Shown here: in pieces, positions 60,902 to 64,000 of the stretch | Layout: the number at the start of each line of letters is the position of its first letter | Position numbering within the stretch: the stretch's first letter is position 1 | Assembly (NCBI GenBank): GCA_022648165.1 | Contig: JALCLX010000001.1 | Location: 1-64,000 of the forward strand | Reading direction: 5' to 3' | Origin: Ancrocorticia sp. | Lineage (GTDB): Bacteria > Actinomycetota > Actinomycetes > Actinomycetales > Actinomycetaceae | Length of the DNA stretch: 64,000 bases | Translations under genes and position numbers: made by a program | Notes under the pieces: model-generated | Told to the model about the DNA's origin: nothing | Seen by the model: the letters and a program-made list of their open reading frames with translations, nothing else | The model's database searches: none

Positions 60902-63817
60902 CTAAAGACCCCTGCGCGTGGTCCCCACTCCATCACGCAGCAACTGAGCTAAGTGTACGCCCCAGGAGCCGTCAAGTTGGCGCGCCTGAGTCCTACATGA
61001 GAATCCGTCCGCAAGGAACACAGCATGCTTAGGAGCATTACGCAACGCTGGGAGCAGGTGCTCTTCAGCCACTGCCACCGAAACTTCGTAGTGGCCTTGT
61101 TCCATACCGAAATTACCGGCCAGTCCGCAGCACCCAGAGACTTTTGTAACGGTAGCACCAGCCCGTTTCAGGAGCGCTTCGTCGGCTTCCCATCCCATAA
61201 CGGAGTGATGGTGGCAGTGAGGCTGGGCGACCACGTCTAGGCCATGCAAGTCTGGAAGCACCAGGCGAGGCCCCGGCCCGATGGGCTCCGGAGCAGTGAG
61301 TAGTTCGGCCAGTGTGTAGGTCATGCGGGAGACGAGTTCGGAGCGCGGATCCTCCGGTAGCAGATCCAGGAGATCTGAACGCAGAACAGCGGTACAGGAC
61401 GGCTCAACTCCCACAATTGGGATACCAGTTGCCGCAAATGGCGCAAGGGTCTCTAACAAACCGGTGAGATGGCGTTTCGCGGCGTCGAGTTGTCCGGTAG
61501 AAATTGATGTCAAACCGCAACAGACGGTGCGCGGGGGAAGAAGCACGGTGTAGCCGGCACGTTGCAGCACCTCTACCTCGGCACGTGCGCCACGCGGATC
61601 CAGCGTCTCGGAGAAGGAATCGGCCCACAATATGACATAGCGAGAGCCTGCCAATGTGGGTGAGAGCCCTGCGGCAGTTAGCTCGCGCGCAGCCTCGCTC
61701 TTGCCACGGGCTTCAGCAGATCGCGAAAAACGCTCGACGGCGAATCCCGGCATACCGCGGCGCGGATCTATGCCGGCAACTCGAAATCCGATGCGCCGCA
61801 CCGCCTTGATGCTCATCATTGCATTGGCGATACGCGCAAGCCCGGGAACGGCCGTGACTAATCCCGCTAGAAACGGCAGGTTTCCCAGCGTGTAATGAGT
61901 GCGCGGGCGCAGCCTGCCGCGGTAGGCGCGATACAGCACTTCGCTGCGGTAGCGCGCCACGTCAACCCCGGTGGGGCAATCGCGGGAACACGCTTTACAG
62001 GAAAGGCACAGGTCCAAGGATTCTAAGACTTCTGGCGCATCCCAATCCTTCACTAAGTCGCCTTGCGTCAGTTCCTGGAGAACGCGAGCGCGCCCGCGGG
62101 TCACATCCTTCTCATCTTTCGTAGCGGCATACGACGGGCACATAAAGAACCCTGCGCCAAAGCGATCGGCCCTACAGTTCCCAACTCCGGTGCACCGGTG
62201 CACTGCGCGGGTGAAGTCTCCGCCGTCGTCTACGAAGTGGAAACCCCAATCGTACGTGAGCTTCCGGGCAGTGGGGCGCCTCAGGGATTCGTCCACTGCC
62301 TCTGGGAGCACCAGAACGCCCGGGTTGAGAAGGTTCGTGGGATCGAATAGTGCTTTGACGCGTGCGAAAAGAGCGACGACGTCGCCGGAATACATCACCG
62401 GCAACAACTCCGAACGCGCGCGCCCATCTCCGTGTTCTCCGGAAAGCGACCCACCGTGGGAAGCGACCAACTGCGCGGCCTGCTCCATGAAGTCGCGGAA
62501 CACAAGCTTGCCGGAAGCCTCATCGATGGGAAAGTCAATACGCAAGTGCACACAACCATCGCCAAAATGGCCATACATGAGGCCATCTAGTGAGTGCTTG
62601 TTCATGAGTTCGCGAAGATCACGCAGGTAATCACCTAAAGTCTCCGGGGGAACTGCAGAATCCTCCCATCCAGGCCACGCCGGATTCCCGGCCGGGCTGT
62701 GGCCTGCCAGGCCCACGCCATCTGCCCGGATTCGCCACAGCGCCGTTGCATCCGGCCCCGCACCACACAAACGATACGAATCAGTTGCAGCGAAATCTGT
62801 AAGCTGTTCGGCCCGGCGCCACACGTCGTCGGCCGATTCATCGCCTCGCGCTCCAAGTTCGATGAAAAGCCACCCATTGCCACCGGGCATTTCCGGAACA
62901 CTGCCTTTCGCGCGGCGCACCACATCAACGAGCTGCGCATCTATACCCTCAATGGCAATCGGCTCGAAGTGCAGGAGGCGGGGCACATCGTCCGCGGCCA
63001 CCGCCATATCCGGGTATCCCAGCACAATCAACACCGGACTGCCCGCAATCGGAACCAACTTCAGTGTGGCTTCCGTAACCACTACAAGCGTTCCTTCGCT
63101 CCCAACCAGGAACTTTGCAAAGTCAGCGCCATTTTCCGGCAGAAGATGCTCCAGCGAATAGCCGGAAACTTGGCGCTTGAAGCGCCCCATCTCCGTGCGG
63201 ATAACTTTCAGGTTGTCAGCGATAAGTTCCGGCAGACCCGCAATAATCTCGGGCCCCGCCGCTGTGTCGAACTGCGAGCCGTCCGCCAGAAAGCCTTTCA
63301 GTTCGATCACATTGTCCGCAGTTCGCCCGTAGGCCACCGCACGTGGGCCGCACGCATTGTTGCCGATCATTCCGCCAAAGGTAGCTCGGTTTTGGGTGGA
63401 CGGATCCGGCCCGAAACGCAAACCGTAGTGCGCCGCCACCTTCTGAAGCTCCGACATCACGAGGCCCGGCTGGACCCGGGCAGAGCGGGCCTCAGGGTCG
63501 ATACTCAATATGCGGTTCATGTGACGCGAAAAATCCATCACGATCCCGCGGCCAATCGCGTTTCCAGCCACCGAAGTGCCCGCGCCCCGCGAGGTGACTG
63601 GCACGTCCATGTCGCGCGCGATTCGCAGTGTAGCGGCGACGTCGTCGTCATCCATGGGGAAGACCACAACGCGCGGCGGAATCCGATAATTCGAAGCGTC
63701 CGAGGCGTATTCGGCGCGACGGCGCGGCGACCCATCCACCTCGCCGCGCAACTCAGCGGCAAGGCGAGTGGCCAGTGGATCAGACGCGTGCGTGATCTCC
63801 AATGGGACCCCCTTCAT
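60902..63817 (-). CDS. FAD-linked oxidase/Fe-S oxidoreductase (D-lactate dehydrogenase type)
   Basis: A 971-residue fused enzyme. The N-terminal FAD-binding PCMH domain has VTSRGAGTSVAGNAIGRGIV and GPDPSTQNRATFGGMIGNNA; the FAD C-terminal domain has YGHFGDGCVHLRID and SGEHGDGRAR. The C-terminal third carries a 4Fe-4S motif CLSCKACSRDCP plus an earlier Cys group in CTGVGNCRADRFGAGFFMCP, and CCG-type motifs (GVEPSCTAV; SGCCGLAGNFG). This fused layout is typical of D-lactate or 2-hydroxyglutarate dehydrogenases feeding electrons to quinones. The start is uncertain: I use the ATG at 63817 near the conserved part; the frame is open to 63907. Confidence 0.88.
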   Translation of the reverse strand: MKGVPLEITHASDPLATRLAAELRGEVDGSPRRRAEYASDASNYRIPPRVVVFPMDDDDVAATLRIARDMDVPVTSRGAGTSVAGNAIGRGIVMDFSRHMNRILSIDPEARSARVQPGLVMSELQKVAAHYGLRFGPDPSTQNRATFGGMIGNNACGPRAVAYGRTADNVIELKGFLADGSQFDTAAGPEIIAGLPELIADNLKVIRTEMGRFKRQVSGYSLEHLLPENGADFAKFLVGSEGTLVVVTEATLKLVPIAGSPVLIVLGYPDMAVAADDVPRLLHFEPIAIEGIDAQLVDVVRRAKGSVPEMPGGNGWLFIELGARGDESADDVWRRAEQLTDFAATDSYRLCGAGPDATALWRIRADGVGLAGHSPAGNPAWPGWEDSAVPPETLGDYLRDLRELMNKHSLDGLMYGHFGDGCVHLRIDFPIDEASGKLVFRDFMEQAAQLVASHGGSLSGEHGDGRARSELLPVMYSGDVVALFARVKALFDPTNLLNPGVLVLPEAVDESLRRPTARKLTYDWGFHFVDDGGDFTRAVHRCTGVGNCRADRFGAGFFMCPSYAATKDEKDVTRGRARVLQELTQGDLVKDWDAPEVLESLDLCLSCKACSRDCPTGVDVARYRSEVLYRAYRGRLRPRTHYTLGNLPFLAGLVTAVPGLARIANAMMSIKAVRRIGFRVAGIDPRRGMPGFAVERFSRSAEARGKSEAARELTAAGLSPTLAGSRYVILWADSFSETLDPRGARAEVEVLQRAGYTVLLPPRTVCCGLTSISTGQLDAAKRHLTGLLETLAPFAATGIPIVGVEPSCTAVLRSDLLDLLPEDPRSELVSRMTYTLAELLTAPEPIGPGPRLVLPDLHGLDVVAQPHCHHHSVMGWEADEALLKRAGATVTKVSGCCGLAGNFGMEQGHYEVSVAVAEEHLLPALRNAPKHAVFLADGFSCRTQARQLDGSWGVHLAQLLRDGVGTTRRGL

Positions 63818-64000
63818 GCAGGCGGCATGCTCATCGTCTGTGTCGCATGCCGTTCTATTGTGCCCAGAATTCCCGCGATCCGGCACCGCCATTTGCATGA
63901 TGGGCACCCCAGCATCTGAGGTGTTAGTCCACTGTTATTGCCCCGGGCGTCGCGTACACCCGCGCCTCCCATGGCGCCAGCCGCACTGGAGGATCAGCAC

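Overview
The window comes from a flagellated, Gram-positive actinomycete of moderate G+C content. Evidence: the flagellar set has no L- or P-ring genes (flgH, flgI); it has FliW, CsrA and an FlbD-like protein; TTG and GTG starts are frequent; actinobacterial-type TetR/MFS pairs occur; and a small SRP RNA lies close to tRNA-Ser(GGA). A motile member of the Actinomycetaceae (Mobiluncus-like) would fit, but that is inference, not identification.

Region 1 (about 0.8-38.5 kb) is a near-complete motility and chemotaxis locus. On the minus strand, in transcription order: fliA; fliC, fliD, fliS and a FliT-like gene; flgB-flgC-fliE-fliF-fliG-fliH-fliI-fliJ, an NlpC/P60 hydrolase, fliK-flgD-flgE-flbD-motA-motB-fliL-fliM-fliN-fliO-fliP-fliQ-fliR-flhB-flhA-csrA; then cheA-cheW-mcp-cheB-cheR-cheY-cheX-cheY-cheX-like. 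Many neighbouring genes overlap by 1-4 bases, so translation is probably coupled. On the plus strand a short operon holds an flgN-like gene, flgK, flgL and fliW. Sigma-28-type promoters (TAAA, 15-16 bases, GCCGAT) stand before fliC, flgB and mcp. The fliC leader carries GGA motifs that could be CsrA sites, so FliW/CsrA/flagellin control is likely. A TetR gene closes the left end.

Region 2 (38.7-44.6 kb) has an acyl-CoA-ligase-like enzyme and a very large FtsK/SpoIIIE ATPase. The ATPase has a ubiquitin-like N-terminus and three ATPase modules, the architecture of a type VII secretion motor, but no other secretion genes are nearby.

Region 3 (44.6-53.2 kb) has an F420-dependent-type NADP oxidoreductase gene with a 52-bp palindrome upstream, and a minus-strand operon: class III aminotransferase, tandem-domain class II aldolase, FGGY sugar kinase, FLVCR-like MFS transporter, TetR, short-chain dehydrogenase. 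The operon starts from a clear promoter with a palindromic operator just downstream. I cannot assign its substrate; it is the best candidate for an undescribed pathway here.

Region 4 (53.1-64 kb) is mosaic: a secreted HNH nuclease lipoprotein, a TetR/MFS drug-efflux pair visibly richer in G+C with palindromes in its divergent promoter, tRNA-Ser(GGA), a YbaK-type deacylase, the SRP RNA gene whose 3' strand is tandemly repeated, an alpha/beta hydrolase, a protein ending in a RAMA-like domain, and a large FAD/Fe-S D-lactate-dehydrogenase-like oxidoreductase. Three copies of a hairpin element with a conserved loop punctuate this region.
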